Source: Verrucomicrobiia bacterium | GTDB taxonomy: Bacteria; Verrucomicrobiota; Verrucomicrobiia; JABWAM01 | Assembly (NCBI GenBank): GCA_028687435.1 | Contig: JAQUAF010000046.1 | Location: 1-45,596, forward strand | Reading direction: 5' to 3' | Length of the DNA: 45,596 bases | Shown: positions 32,101-39,879 of the stretch, one piece after another | Position numbering within the stretch: the first letter of the stretch is position 1 | Layout of the letters: each line of letters starts with the position of its first letter | Translations under genes and position numbers: made by a program | Notes under the pieces: generated by a model | Databases searched by the model: none | What the model saw: only the letters and a program-made list of their open reading frames with translations | What the model was told of the DNA's origin: nothing

Positions 32101-32441
32101 AGAAGTTCGGGACGATTCCCCGGGAGGATTGCCGTCCGCTATTTCGCGAAGCCCTGGCGGTGGCCGCGAAAATGGGGGTGGCGGTGGAGATCAATACCGC
32201 CGGGCTGCGCAAACCGGTGAAGGAGATTTATCCCAGCGCGGCTTTTCTGCGCATCGCCCGCGAATTGGGGGTGCCCATCAGTTTCGGATCGGACGCCCAT
32301 GCCCCGGCCGAGGTGGGCAGCGGCTTTCGCGAAGCGGTTGATCTGGCCCGCGCTTGCGGTTACCGGGAATATGCCCGGTTCGAGAAACGCCGCCGGACCT
32401 TGTGGTCCCTTGCCAGCGTAAAATTCAAAATTCAAGATTGA
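32040..32441 (+). pseudogene. Truncated histidinol-phosphatase gene (right-repeat copy)
   Basis: The frame beginning LWSEAAATGLYDTLGHPDLV encodes the C-terminal 115 or so residues of a PHP histidinol-phosphatase, including GSDAHAPAEVGSGFREAVDL. It ends with SVKFKIQD because of one extra base near 32407 compared with the intact gene. The N-terminal metal motifs are missing. In its first 295 bp it is clearly diverged from the intact copy, mostly at silent positions, so it came from a related strain or an old duplication. Confidence 0.88.
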
Positions 32442-32672
32442 TTGCGGAGGACATTGTTTTCACGCGGAGGCGCGGAGAACTCGCCAGGTTGAATCAATTC
32501 ATTCCAGCGCCTTGAGTTCGGCGTCGACCATGAGTTTGACCAGGGCTTCGAACCGGGTGCGGGGCTGCCAGTCGAGTTCTTTTCTGGCTTTGCTGGCGTC
32601 GCCGATCATGAGTCCCACTTCGTTGGGACGGAACTGGTGGGAATCGGTTTCGATGTGCTTTTGCCAGTCCAG
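32040..32672 (+). repeat. Direct repeat, right copy
   Basis: Partner of 27926-28557. It begins at the TTGTGG shared with the left copy and continues through the hisK-gmd gap (AAATTCAAAATTCAAG and CACGCGGAGGCGCGGAG) into the 3' end of gmd. At 32673 it continues into the complete gmd, whereas the left copy breaks off. Confidence 0.92.
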
Positions 32673-33479
32673 CCCGACATGGGCGAAGGCGGCGGCGACA
32701 AAATCCCGGACGCTATGGGCTTCGCCGGTGGCGATGACATAATCGTCGGGTTTGCCGCCTTGCAGCATGCGCCACATGGCTTCCACGTATTCCGGGGCAT
32801 AACCCCAGTCTTTTTTGACATCCAGATTGCCCAGTTTGATGATTTTCTGACGGCCTTTGGCGATGGCGGCCACACCACGGGCGATTTTACGGGTGACAAA
32901 GTTCTCGCCGCGGCGGGGGGATTCGTGGTTGTAAAGGATGCCGTTGCAGGCGAAGAGGCCGTAGCTTTCGCGGTAACAGGTGGTCATGAAATGCGCGGCC
33001 GCCTTGGCACAGGCGTAGGGACTGACCGGGCGGAAGGAGGTTTTTTCGTTTTGCGGCGAGGTTTCCGGGCGGCCAAAGATTTCGCTCGATGAGGCGTGAT
33101 AAAATTTGGCGTGATGGTTGCTGTCGCGCAGGCATTCGAGCAGGTGCAGGGTGCCGGAGGCGTTGATGTCGAAGGAATATTCCGGGGATTCGAAGCTGAT
33201 GCCGATATGGCTCTGGCCGCCAAGATGGTAAATCTCGTCCGGATCGACTTTGTGGAACAACCGGACCAGCCCGGTGGGATCAGCCAGGTCGCCATAATGC
33301 AGCACCAGTTGTTTGGGGCGCGTCTCCGGATCCAGGAAAAGGGCGTCGAGACGTTCGCGGTGGACAGTGCTCGTGCGCCGGACCAGACCGTGCACTTCGT
33401 AGCCTTTGCCGAGCAGCAGTTCGGTGAGGTAGGATCCGTCCTGCCCGGTGATGCCGGTGATAAGGGCTTTTTTGCTCAT
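32499..33479 (-). CDS. gmd: GDP-mannose 4,6-dehydratase
   Basis: A 326-residue extended SDR enzyme started at the ATG at 33479. NADP-binding start ALITGITGQDGSYLTELLLG, the RRTSTVHRERLDAL loop, NASGTLHLLECLRDS, the active-site PYACAKAAAHFMTTCYRESY (Tyr-x3-Lys) and FVTRKIARGVAAIAKG are typical of Gmd. It makes GDP-4-keto-6-deoxy-mannose for fucose, rhamnose or perosamine sugars. The last 174 bp belong to the right repeat. It is divergent from rmlB (55 bp between starts). Confidence 0.95.
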   Translation of the reverse strand: MSKKALITGITGQDGSYLTELLLGKGYEVHGLVRRTSTVHRERLDALFLDPETRPKQLVLHYGDLADPTGLVRLFHKVDPDEIYHLGGQSHIGISFESPEYSFDINASGTLHLLECLRDSNHHAKFYHASSSEIFGRPETSPQNEKTSFRPVSPYACAKAAAHFMTTCYRESYGLFACNGILYNHESPRRGENFVTRKIARGVAAIAKGRQKIIKLGNLDVKKDWGYAPEYVEAMWRMLQGGKPDDYVIATGEAHSVRDFVAAAFAHVGLDWQKHIETDSHQFRPNEVGLMIGDASKARKELDWQPRTRFEALVKLMVDAELKALE

Positions 33480-33534
33480 ATGCAGCGGAGAACTTATCTT
33501 GTCATCCGGTGGCAAACAAGATATTTACCAGGGG

Positions 33535-34575
33535 ATGAAATTGATTGTGACGGGAGGTTGCGGTTTTATCGGCAGTCATTTTGTTCGTCTGGCCCTGCGC
33601 AGGCTTCGCACGGGACAGGTGGTGAATCTGGATTGCCTGACCTACGCCGGACGCGGACGCAACCTGGCGGATTTGGATGGTGACCGGCGGTATCGCCATG
33701 TGCGTGTTGACATTGCCTCACCTGCCGCCGCCGAGCGGGTGATCAAGGAAAAGCCGGATGCCGTGGTGAATTTTGCCGCGGAAAGCCATGTGGATCGAAG
33801 CATCCGGACGGCGCTGCCGTTTTTGCGCGCCAATACGTTGGGAGCCCAGAATCTGCTGGATGCCGCCCGCGAGACGGGCGCCCGTTTCGTGCAGGTGTCC
33901 ACTGATGAAGTTTACGGATCCATCGAAGGCCGTGGGCGCGCCAGGGAGGATTGGCCCTTGCGTCCCAGTTCCGCTTATTCGGCCAGCAAGGCGGCGGCGG
34001 ACCTGTGTGCGCTGGCGGCGCACCATACTCATGGACAGGAGGTGGTGATCACGCGTTGCACCAATAATTATGGGCCGTGGCAGTTTCCGGAAAAATTGAT
34101 TCCCCTGATGATCACCAACGCATTGCATGATCTGCCGCTGCCCATCTATGGCGATGGCCTGCAAAAACGCGACTGGATTCATGTGGAGGACCATTGTCGG
34201 GGAGTGTGGCTGGCGTTGCAGAAAGGCAGGGCCGGGCAGATTTATAATTTTGGCATGGGCTCGGAACCGTCAAACATCGGGATTGTGCGGCAATTGCTGC
34301 GTATTCTGGGCAAACCGGAAAGTTTGATCCAACATGTCAAGGACCGGCTTGGACATGACCGGCGCTACGCGGTGGATTGCCGCAAGGCCGGACGGGAGTT
34401 GGGGTGGAAACCACAGGTGCGTTTTGCTGAAGGGCTGGAGAGAACGGTGAGTTGGTATCGGGAAAACGTCCGCTGGTGGTTGAAGTTGAAGGACAGAGCG
34501 TTTCGTGAATACTATCTCAAGCATTATGGATCGACCCTGAGGCAGGGGGCATTGGGTGGCGGTGGCGGTCGATGA
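33535..34575 (+). CDS. rmlB: dTDP-glucose 4,6-dehydratase
   Basis: A 346-residue extended SDR enzyme starting at the ATG at 33535 behind AGGGG. Landmarks are LIVTGGCGFIGSHFVRLALR, NLDCLTYAGRGRNLADLDGD, NFAAESHVDRSIRTALPFLR, VSTDEVYGSI, SSAYSASKAAADL (Tyr-x3-Lys) and RCTNNYGPWQFPEKLIPLM. This set is diagnostic for RmlB/RfbB, which makes dTDP-4-keto-6-deoxyglucose for surface sugars such as rhamnose. rmlA follows closely. rmlC and rmlD are not in the window. Confidence 0.95.
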   Translation: MKLIVTGGCGFIGSHFVRLALRRLRTGQVVNLDCLTYAGRGRNLADLDGDRRYRHVRVDIASPAAAERVIKEKPDAVVNFAAESHVDRSIRTALPFLRANTLGAQNLLDAARETGARFVQVSTDEVYGSIEGRGRAREDWPLRPSSAYSASKAAADLCALAAHHTHGQEVVITRCTNNYGPWQFPEKLIPLMITNALHDLPLPIYGDGLQKRDWIHVEDHCRGVWLALQKGRAGQIYNFGMGSEPSNIGIVRQLLRILGKPESLIQHVKDRLGHDRRYAVDCRKAGRELGWKPQVRFAEGLERTVSWYRENVRWWLKLKDRAFREYYLKHYGSTLRQGALGGGGGR

Positions 34576-34604
34576 AAATTCGAGGTAAAAAAGAAAGGAT
34601 GATT

Positions 34605-35369
34605 ATGAAAAATCGAGAGATCAAAGGCGTGGTTTTGGCGGGAGGGTTGGGCACCCGTTTGAGGCCGTTGACCCGCATTACCAACAAGCATCTGTTGCCG
34701 GTTTATGACAAACCCATGATTTTTTATCCCATCCAGACGCTGGTGGATGCGGGCATCCGCGATGTGTTGGTGGTGACCGGCGGCAACGCTGCAGGCGATT
34801 TCCTGCGCCTTTTGGGCAATGGAAAAGATTTCGGTCTTGATCACCTTAATTATGCCTATCAGGAAGGCGAGGGAGGGATTGCTCAAGCGCTGTCTCTGGC
34901 GGAACCTTTCGCCAGGGGAAATCCCATCGTGGTGATGCTGGGCGATAATCTTGTGGAGAAGGGGATTGCCGCAGGGGTGCGCCAATTCGGTCAAATGGAT
35001 GAAGGGGCTCTGGTTTATCTGAAGGAAATGCGCGATCCTCGTCCCTATGGGGTGCCGGTTCTTAAAAATGGACGGATTGTGGGGATTGAAGAAAAACCCC
35101 AAAAACCCAAGTCCAACTATGCTGTGATTGGTGTTTATATGTATGATGAGACGGTTTTTGACCTGATTCGGACACTCAAACCTTCCAAACGCGGGGAACT
35201 TGAAGTGACGGATTTGAACAATGCCTATATGCGTCGCGGATTGCTGCATCACGAAGTATTAAAGGGGTGGTGGGCGGATGCCGGAGAGTCTCATGAAAGC
35301 CTTTTGGCGGCAAATGAACTTGTGGCCAAAACACGCAAGCGGCAAAGCAAATGTAAAGGCAAAAAATAA
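34605..35369 (+). CDS. rmlA: Glucose-1-phosphate thymidylyltransferase (short RmlA type)
   Basis: A 254-residue nucleotidyltransferase. An ATG at 34605 behind AAAGGA is preferred; an ATG at 34572 overlapping the rmlB stop is an alternative. Landmarks are GVVLAGGLGTRLRPLTRITN, KHLLPVYDKPMIFYPIQTLV, VMLGDNLVEKG, IVGIEEKPQKPKSNYAVIGV and a KRGELEVTDLNNAYMRRGLL segment. It joins glucose-1-phosphate and dTTP to give dTDP-glucose, the RmlB substrate. It is shorter than the ~290-residue E. coli RmlA and lacks the C-terminal allosteric helical part, as in the known short class. Confidence 0.88.
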   Translation: MKNREIKGVVLAGGLGTRLRPLTRITNKHLLPVYDKPMIFYPIQTLVDAGIRDVLVVTGGNAAGDFLRLLGNGKDFGLDHLNYAYQEGEGGIAQALSLAEPFARGNPIVVMLGDNLVEKGIAAGVRQFGQMDEGALVYLKEMRDPRPYGVPVLKNGRIVGIEEKPQKPKSNYAVIGVYMYDETVFDLIRTLKPSKRGELEVTDLNNAYMRRGLLHHEVLKGWWADAGESHESLLAANELVAKTRKRQSKCKGKK

Positions 35370-35480
35370 GCAATCTAAAACTGGCTGGTACGACATTCAC
35401 AACGTGGGGATCCGACTTGAATCACCCAATCGCTTTGGCGAATGGAGAGCACCCATTCGCCATTTTAAGTGACAGGTTGC

Positions 35481-35771
35481 TTAACCGATTTGGCCCATAA
35501 GGGCAGAGATGCTCTTGATCACCTGCAGAGGAGGATAGTTTACGGTGGTGTTTAACATCTCGCGGGATTTCTCAACTGTATCTGAACGCACTTCTGGCAG
35601 AGCTTTAATGGCGCTCATGTAACTTTCATGTTCCCGGCTAACGGGAGAGATAACCGCGGTGTCCTGCATGGCCGTAACCGACTCACTTTGAGAGATCCTA
35701 GCGATCTCCGAAGGGAGTGTCCGCTCGACAGGTCGTACAGCACCTGCATTAATGTTCATGGAGTCGATCAT
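35481..35771 (-). CDS. FlgM-like small protein
   Basis: A 96-residue protein. The C-terminal half (SAIKALPEVRSDTVEKSREM, then NTTVNYPPLQVIKSISALMG) resembles the helical end of FlgM-type anti-sigma-28 proteins (VR...KVE..R..I....Y......I...L). The N-terminal half is Ser/Thr-rich and probably unstructured, as in FlgM. No flagellar gene is near, and the match is weak. It is separated from the lipoprotein gene (36632 to 35970) by about 200 bp of AT-rich DNA with repeated TTCCTAG words, which probably contains its promoter. Confidence 0.45.
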   Translation of the reverse strand: MIDSMNINAGAVRPVERTLPSEIARISQSESVTAMQDTAVISPVSREHESYMSAIKALPEVRSDTVEKSREMLNTTVNYPPLQVIKSISALMGQIG

Positions 35772-35807
35772 AGGTTTTACACTGGTTCACTATCGGATAT
35801 CGGCAGG

Positions 35808-35862
35808 AACTAGGAAAACTTTAGCTAAAAATAATTTTCCTAGCGGGAAAATTATTCCTAGC
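35808..35862. promoter_or_regulatory. Repeated CTAGGAAAA/TTTTCCTAG words in AT-rich gap
   Basis: CTAGGAAAA at about 35809-35818 faces TTTTCCTAG at about 35835-35843, and TATTCCTAG follows at about 35853-35861. The inverted pair and direct copy lie upstream of the FlgM-like gene in a 200-bp AT-rich gap (35772-35969). This arrangement suits binding of a dimeric regulator. The rest of the gap has T-runs but no gene. Confidence 0.4.
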
Positions 35863-35969
35863 TGCATGCGTAACCGACTCATTATCAAGGAGTTATGAAT
35901 TTTTTTTTATCATCAAAAAAAGTGAAAATTTTTCTAAAGTTTCTTTTAGACAGACCAATTTAACCTCGT

Positions 35970-36632
35970 TCACTGGGGAATTTGTTCCGCCTTTTGTTTT
36001 GGAAGGGTGGAAAACAGCTCGGCAAAAGCATATTGGAAAAACATTCGTGGTGAATCGAGTATGTTTTCGCTTCGGCGGGATGGATAATTTGCTCTGAGGT
36101 TTGTCAAGTAGTAATTTCTTGCTCCGTTTGCGACAGGTGTTAACTGGCTGTCCAAAGTTTCATCCACCGACCACACATTGGCTTCCCGGGGTATGCTCCA
36201 GAGCTTCATGGAAACCCCCAATACCAAAGGTTTGGAGGCTTGACAGGATGTAACCCGGCAAATCAGGATGCCATCTGCGCCTGCATCCTTGGCCCATCCC
36301 AGGGCGGATACAAGGTCATAGTCCTGATCCCGTCGCCGGTTCATGGCGATTTTGGTGGATAATGGAATGGCTTCAAAAAAGTTGGCTTTGGTAAGCTCCT
36401 GCATGAGGATTTCATTCAAATCCTTCAAGATCAACGGGGTGCCGGCGTTTCCATGACAGGGAAGGACGAGCACCCGTTTGGGACGGGAATCTCCTGCCTG
36501 GGGGTCGTGGTACACGTTGGTGGGTTGGAAATAGGGGGGGACGGTGCGATCGATTTCAATGTACTCAGTGGTAGCGCAGCCTGTCAGGACAAGGAGGCAG
36601 GTCAATGAAACGAGTTTTGGGATGGTTTTCAT
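35970..36632 (-). CDS. Outer-membrane-type lipoprotein
   Basis: A 220-residue protein with a lipoprotein signal peptide: MKTIPKLVSLTCLLVLTGCATTEY, where LTGC is the lipobox and Cys19 or so is the lipidation site. The mature part has KRVLVLPCHGNAGTPLILKD and ADGILICRVTSCQASKPLVL, a pattern like GNA1162/CsgG-type or TolB-N-like lipoproteins with alternating strand-helix units. The function is unknown. Its start overlaps the stop of the HD-GYP response regulator by 4 bp (ATGA), so it is translationally coupled to a signalling gene. Confidence 0.75.
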   Translation of the reverse strand: MKTIPKLVSLTCLLVLTGCATTEYIEIDRTVPPYFQPTNVYHDPQAGDSRPKRVLVLPCHGNAGTPLILKDLNEILMQELTKANFFEAIPLSTKIAMNRRRDQDYDLVSALGWAKDAGADGILICRVTSCQASKPLVLGVSMKLWSIPREANVWSVDETLDSQLTPVANGARNYYLTNLRANYPSRRSENILDSPRMFFQYAFAELFSTLPKQKAEQIPQ

Positions 36633-37846
36633 GATTCAATGAAGATTCTTTGGGTGATGGGGTCGGAGAGGTTGTGCTGGTGAATATATTGGATCAGTTT
36701 GGGGGTTAACGACTGGCCCTTGGGCACCAGCATCATGCCCGTGGGGCTGTAAAGGTTGCAGCTCAATTTCATGCCATTTTGGAGTTCGGTGAGGAGCACT
36801 TCGCGTTCCTGTTTGGTCATTTCGGGATTCTCATTAAGGATGCGCAAAAAGGCCCGTCCGGCTTCGGGATGAAAACGGATTCCCAGATTTTCTTCGATGA
36901 ATTTGGCGGCGTCTGAACGGCTCATGGGCACTTCATCGTAGGCGTCAGGGACGGCTATCATGTAGGACAACAGGGGAACCCTTTCGCCTGCCAGTCCATA
37001 GGGATATCCCCCCCCATTGAACCATTCATGGTGGGCGATGAGGATTTCCGGGACATCGTTGTATTGGAGGAAACGCGTCAGTTCAGCGCCTGTTTTGGGA
37101 TGATTGTGCATGGCGGTCTGGGGAAGGGGGGAGAGTTCTTCCCATCCGATTTGCTGGTTGCCATGGGTGGAGCGCGAACTGCTGATCAACCCGATGTCGT
37201 GCATCTGTCCGGCGATTTCCAGAGTGGCGAGTTGGTCTTGGGAGAGGGCGAATTGTTTCCCGATGGCAACCGCCCATTTTGCGACGCGTGACGAGTGGCT
37301 GGCCAGCACATGGTCAAACCGGTCGATGATGTCAACGCAAAGCGCAAAGGAACTGGAGAGGGCCTTCTGGAGAGATGCATTGGCCTTTTGCAATTGGTCG
37401 TTGGCGCCGACCAGGGCGCTGTGCAGCCGCTGGTTTTCCTTGACCAGCCGGTTCTTGTCGATGGCTTCCCTGATGATCCCCCGCAGTTCGCTGACTTCGA
37501 ACGGTTTGCTGACAAAGCGGAAGATTTCCCCGTCGTTGATGGCCGCGACCGCCACTTTCATGTCGGGAAAGCCGGTGATCAAGATGCGGATCATGTCAGG
37601 AGAGGTCTTTTTCAGTTCCCGGCAGAAGTCCAGCCCTGAACCGTCCGGCAGACGCTGGTCGCACAGGATGGCGGCCAGATCAATCGGTTGTTCCAATGCC
37701 TGCCGGGCTTGGGAAATGTCGGCGGCCTGAATGGAATCGCAGTCGAGGGATTCCACGGTGTCACTCATGATGTTGCGGATTTGGGGTTCGTCATCCACGA
37801 TGAGAACCGTGGGTTTTGGGGAGGCTGGCTGGGAGGGTGATTGCAT
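36629..37846 (-). CDS. Response regulator with HD-GYP output domain
   Basis: A 405-residue protein started at the ATG at 37846 (an upstream TTG at 37876 is less likely). The receiver domain shows VLIVDDEPQIRNIM, the phosphorylated Asp in AAILCDQRLPDGSG, LITGFP and KPFEVSELRG. A coiled-coil linker follows (about residues 140-175). The HD domain has ASHSSRVAKWAVAIG, GQMHDIGLI, HNHPKTGAELTRFLQ and HHEWFNGGGYPYGLAGERVP, the HD-GYP signature of cyclic-di-GMP phosphodiesterases. It probably breaks down c-di-GMP when phosphorylated. It follows the HDOD gene by 13 bp. Confidence 0.9.
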   Translation of the reverse strand: MQSPSQPASPKPTVLIVDDEPQIRNIMSDTVESLDCDSIQAADISQARQALEQPIDLAAILCDQRLPDGSGLDFCRELKKTSPDMIRILITGFPDMKVAVAAINDGEIFRFVSKPFEVSELRGIIREAIDKNRLVKENQRLHSALVGANDQLQKANASLQKALSSSFALCVDIIDRFDHVLASHSSRVAKWAVAIGKQFALSQDQLATLEIAGQMHDIGLISSSRSTHGNQQIGWEELSPLPQTAMHNHPKTGAELTRFLQYNDVPEILIAHHEWFNGGGYPYGLAGERVPLLSYMIAVPDAYDEVPMSRSDAAKFIEENLGIRFHPEAGRAFLRILNENPEMTKQEREVLLTELQNGMKLSCNLYSPTGMMLVPKGQSLTPKLIQYIHQHNLSDPITQRIFIES

Positions 37847-37859
37847 GAGAAAAAGGGGG

Positions 37860-38870
37860 TTAGGCTGTGGTTTCAACGCTCAAATTGGAAGAGGGATTTG
37901 AAGATGGCGGGGGTGGGGATCCTTTGGCGGGTTCGGATGGATCGGCGGGAGCCGATCTTTTGACAACCACTCGTTTTTGATTGGGGAGAAGGTTTTCGAT
38001 GAGTTCGGCAATCTTGGTTGATTCCTCGTCGAGCTGGAGTTGCAGGGAGGCTGGATCCCCTCTCAGGGCCAGATTTGAAACAAGGAATTGCCATGCGGGT
38101 GTTTCGGTAAAGGGGCCCATGACCAATTCCATGTTGCCCGAGTTGCCAAATCCTTTCTGACGGGCAAGAAAATCCGCGACATTGGCCATTGCCGGAAGTT
38201 CCTTTTTTTCAACCGCCATGTCCCATTTATGATGACAGCGCACCGCCTCGAAAACCACCGGTGGAAGGCTTTGCCGTTCCAGATACCAGCCGCCCAAGGC
38301 GCCGTGATCGGTGTCCAGGTATTTATGTTCGGCGTCCTGAAAACTGATGCCTTCCTCCGTGGCCTTGGTGATAACCTTTCTGAAGCTGTCCGGCGCCAGC
38401 ATGGCAATGACCAGTTTGCCAACGTCATGCAGCAGCCCTGCCATCCAATTCAGTTCGGGATTGAATCCGGGATAGGTGAAGGAACGCCCCAGCATCCGGC
38501 AGAAATGGGCGGTGGCAATGCAATGCCTCCAGAAATCGGTCCAGACGAAACCGGATTGATCTTCCGGACACATGGCTTCCACGCACCGGGTGGTCATGGC
38601 CACAATGCGGATCTGGGCCACTCCGAGGAAAAGAACCGATTCCTGCACATCCACCACGGGTTCGGCCCGGGCATAATAGGCGGAATTGGCAATGCGCAAA
38701 AGCCGCACCGAAACCGAGGGATCCTTGGAAATATGCTCGCTGATTTGTTCGACCGTGGCATGGGGGTCGTTGGCGAATTGCTCCAGATCTGTCAACATGC
38801 CTTGAATGGTGGGAAGATGGCCGACGGAAATGGCCTTTTCCAAGCGTTGCTTTAGCGCGGGCATGAACAT
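37860..38870 (-). CDS. HDOD domain protein
   Basis: A 336-residue protein with ATG candidates at 38870 and 38864. The HDOD fold is recognised from LPTIQGMLTDLEQFANDPHA, ISKDPSVSVRLLRIANSAYY, ESVLFLGVAQIRIVAMTTRC and WMAGLLHDVGKLVIAMLAPD with its HD pair, then WYLERQSLPPVVFEAVRCHH. HDOD proteins are non-catalytic or uncharacterised relatives of HD hydrolases used in signalling. The tail is Pro/Ser-rich. It is the first gene of the HDOD-(REC-HD-GYP)-lipoprotein unit. Confidence 0.88.
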   Translation of the reverse strand: MFMPALKQRLEKAISVGHLPTIQGMLTDLEQFANDPHATVEQISEHISKDPSVSVRLLRIANSAYYARAEPVVDVQESVLFLGVAQIRIVAMTTRCVEAMCPEDQSGFVWTDFWRHCIATAHFCRMLGRSFTYPGFNPELNWMAGLLHDVGKLVIAMLAPDSFRKVITKATEEGISFQDAEHKYLDTDHGALGGWYLERQSLPPVVFEAVRCHHKWDMAVEKKELPAMANVADFLARQKGFGNSGNMELVMGPFTETPAWQFLVSNLALRGDPASLQLQLDEESTKIAELIENLLPNQKRVVVKRSAPADPSEPAKGSPPPPSSNPSSNLSVETTA

Positions 38871-38993
38871 ATGTCGCAATAATACTAGCAGCTTTCATGC
38901 CAAATAACACATTTTTTCAGGCATCTTATGGAGTTTTTAATGAATTTTTTCTTTAGATGAGGGCTTTTTATGCAAAAATTGCCTGCGGCAAGC

Positions 38994-39033
38994 ACCAAAA
39001 CACCAAGAAAACATACCAAAACACAAGAAAGCG
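38994..39033 (+). repeat. Two direct repeats (ACCAAAACACCAAGAAA)
   Basis: ACCAAAACACCAAGAAA at 38994 and ACCAAAACACAAGAAA at 39015 repeat with 21-base spacing in the 310-bp gap between the HDOD start and the corrinoid gene. They could be helical-phase binding sites for a regulator. The rest of the gap (38871-39183) is AT-rich and holds TTGTCA...TGTAAACT-like promoter words, but no gene and no recognisable cobalamin riboswitch. Confidence 0.4.
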
Positions 39034-39183
39034 CGTTGTCATTTGTCGTACAATGTATCTGTTGTAAACTGAACCGGCTTGGCGTTGAAACCACGGGTCC
39101 ATCTTCCATGGATTGCGGTGAAAAACGCGGGCTGCAAATTCACACCCCAATCAAAAGTATATTTTCTCCCCAAGGAGACTCCC

Positions 39184-39819
39184 ATGCAAGATTACAAGGA
39201 ACTGCACGAAGCCATTGTCAAAGGCAACGCCAAGGCCGCCAAGGCCGCTGTTGAAAAAGCCATCGGTGACAAGGTTGATCCTCAAGCGATTGTGACCCAA
39301 TATATGATTCCCGCAATGGATGAGGTTGGGCGCAAGTTTGAAAGCAACGAATTTTTTGTGCCCGAACTTCTGATTGCCGCCCGGGCCATGAAGGGCGCGT
39401 TGGAAATACTGAAACCCCTGCTGGCCGCCAAGGGGAGCAAACCGGTGGCCAAGGTTGCCATTGGCACGGTGAAAGGCGATTTGCATGACATCGGCAAGAA
39501 TCTTGTCGCCTCCATGCTGGAAGGAGGCGGCTTCGAAATCATTGATTTGGGTGTTGATGTGTCGCCGGAAAAATTCCTGGCGGCGGTCAAGGAGAAGGGC
39601 GCCAACGTGGTGGCGCTTTCGGCCCTGCTGACCACCACCATGCCTTCCATGAAAAGCATTGTGGAGGAGTTGAAAAAAGCCGGCGTGCGCGAAAAGGTCA
39701 AAGTTGTGATTGGCGGCGCTCCGGTCACCCAGAAGTATGCCGAGGAAATCGGCGCCGATGGTTACAGCGACAACGCCAGTGGCGCGGTGACGCTGACCCG
39801 CAAGCTGGTGGCGGCTTGA
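39184..39819 (+). CDS. Cobalamin-binding corrinoid protein (methyltransferase partner type)
   Basis: A 211-residue protein started at the ATG at 39184 behind AAGGAGAC. The N-terminal four-helix cap (residues about 1-85) contains VTQYMIPAMDEVGRKFESNE and FFVPELLIAARAMKGALEIL. The B12 domain has GTVKGDLHDIGKNLVASMLE (DxHxxG, with His as the cobalt ligand), a Ser in VVALSALLTTTM and VVIGGAPV (GG). This is the MtbC/MttC/MtaC two-domain type that shuttles methyl groups between a substrate methyltransferase and an acceptor. No methyltransferase gene is beside it, so its partner must be elsewhere. Confidence 0.92.
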   Translation: MQDYKELHEAIVKGNAKAAKAAVEKAIGDKVDPQAIVTQYMIPAMDEVGRKFESNEFFVPELLIAARAMKGALEILKPLLAAKGSKPVAKVAIGTVKGDLHDIGKNLVASMLEGGGFEIIDLGVDVSPEKFLAAVKEKGANVVALSALLTTTMPSMKSIVEELKKAGVREKVKVVIGGAPVTQKYAEEIGADGYSDNASGAVTLTRKLVAA

Positions 39820-39834
39820 TTCATTGAATTCCGC

Positions 39835-39879
39835 AAAAACACCCCCTGCGGCGGAAAAACCGCGGGGGGTGTTTCATTT
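39835..39879. terminator. Two-way rho-independent terminator
   Basis: AAACACCCCC...GGGGGTGTTT forms a long stem (with a further GCGG/CCGC part inside and a loop around CGGAAAAA). TTTCATTTT follows on the plus strand, and TTTTTG follows on the minus strand. It lies exactly between the convergent corrinoid gene (ends 39819) and xylA (ends 39880), so it should end both transcripts. Confidence 0.85.

Noticed and set aside
38994..39033. Repeats considered as a CRISPR array
   Set aside because: Only two short direct repeats without unique spacers of regular length; no cas gene.
38871..39183. Cobalamin riboswitch upstream of the corrinoid gene
   Set aside because: No B12-box-like or conserved multi-helix core was seen; only AT-rich DNA and repeats.
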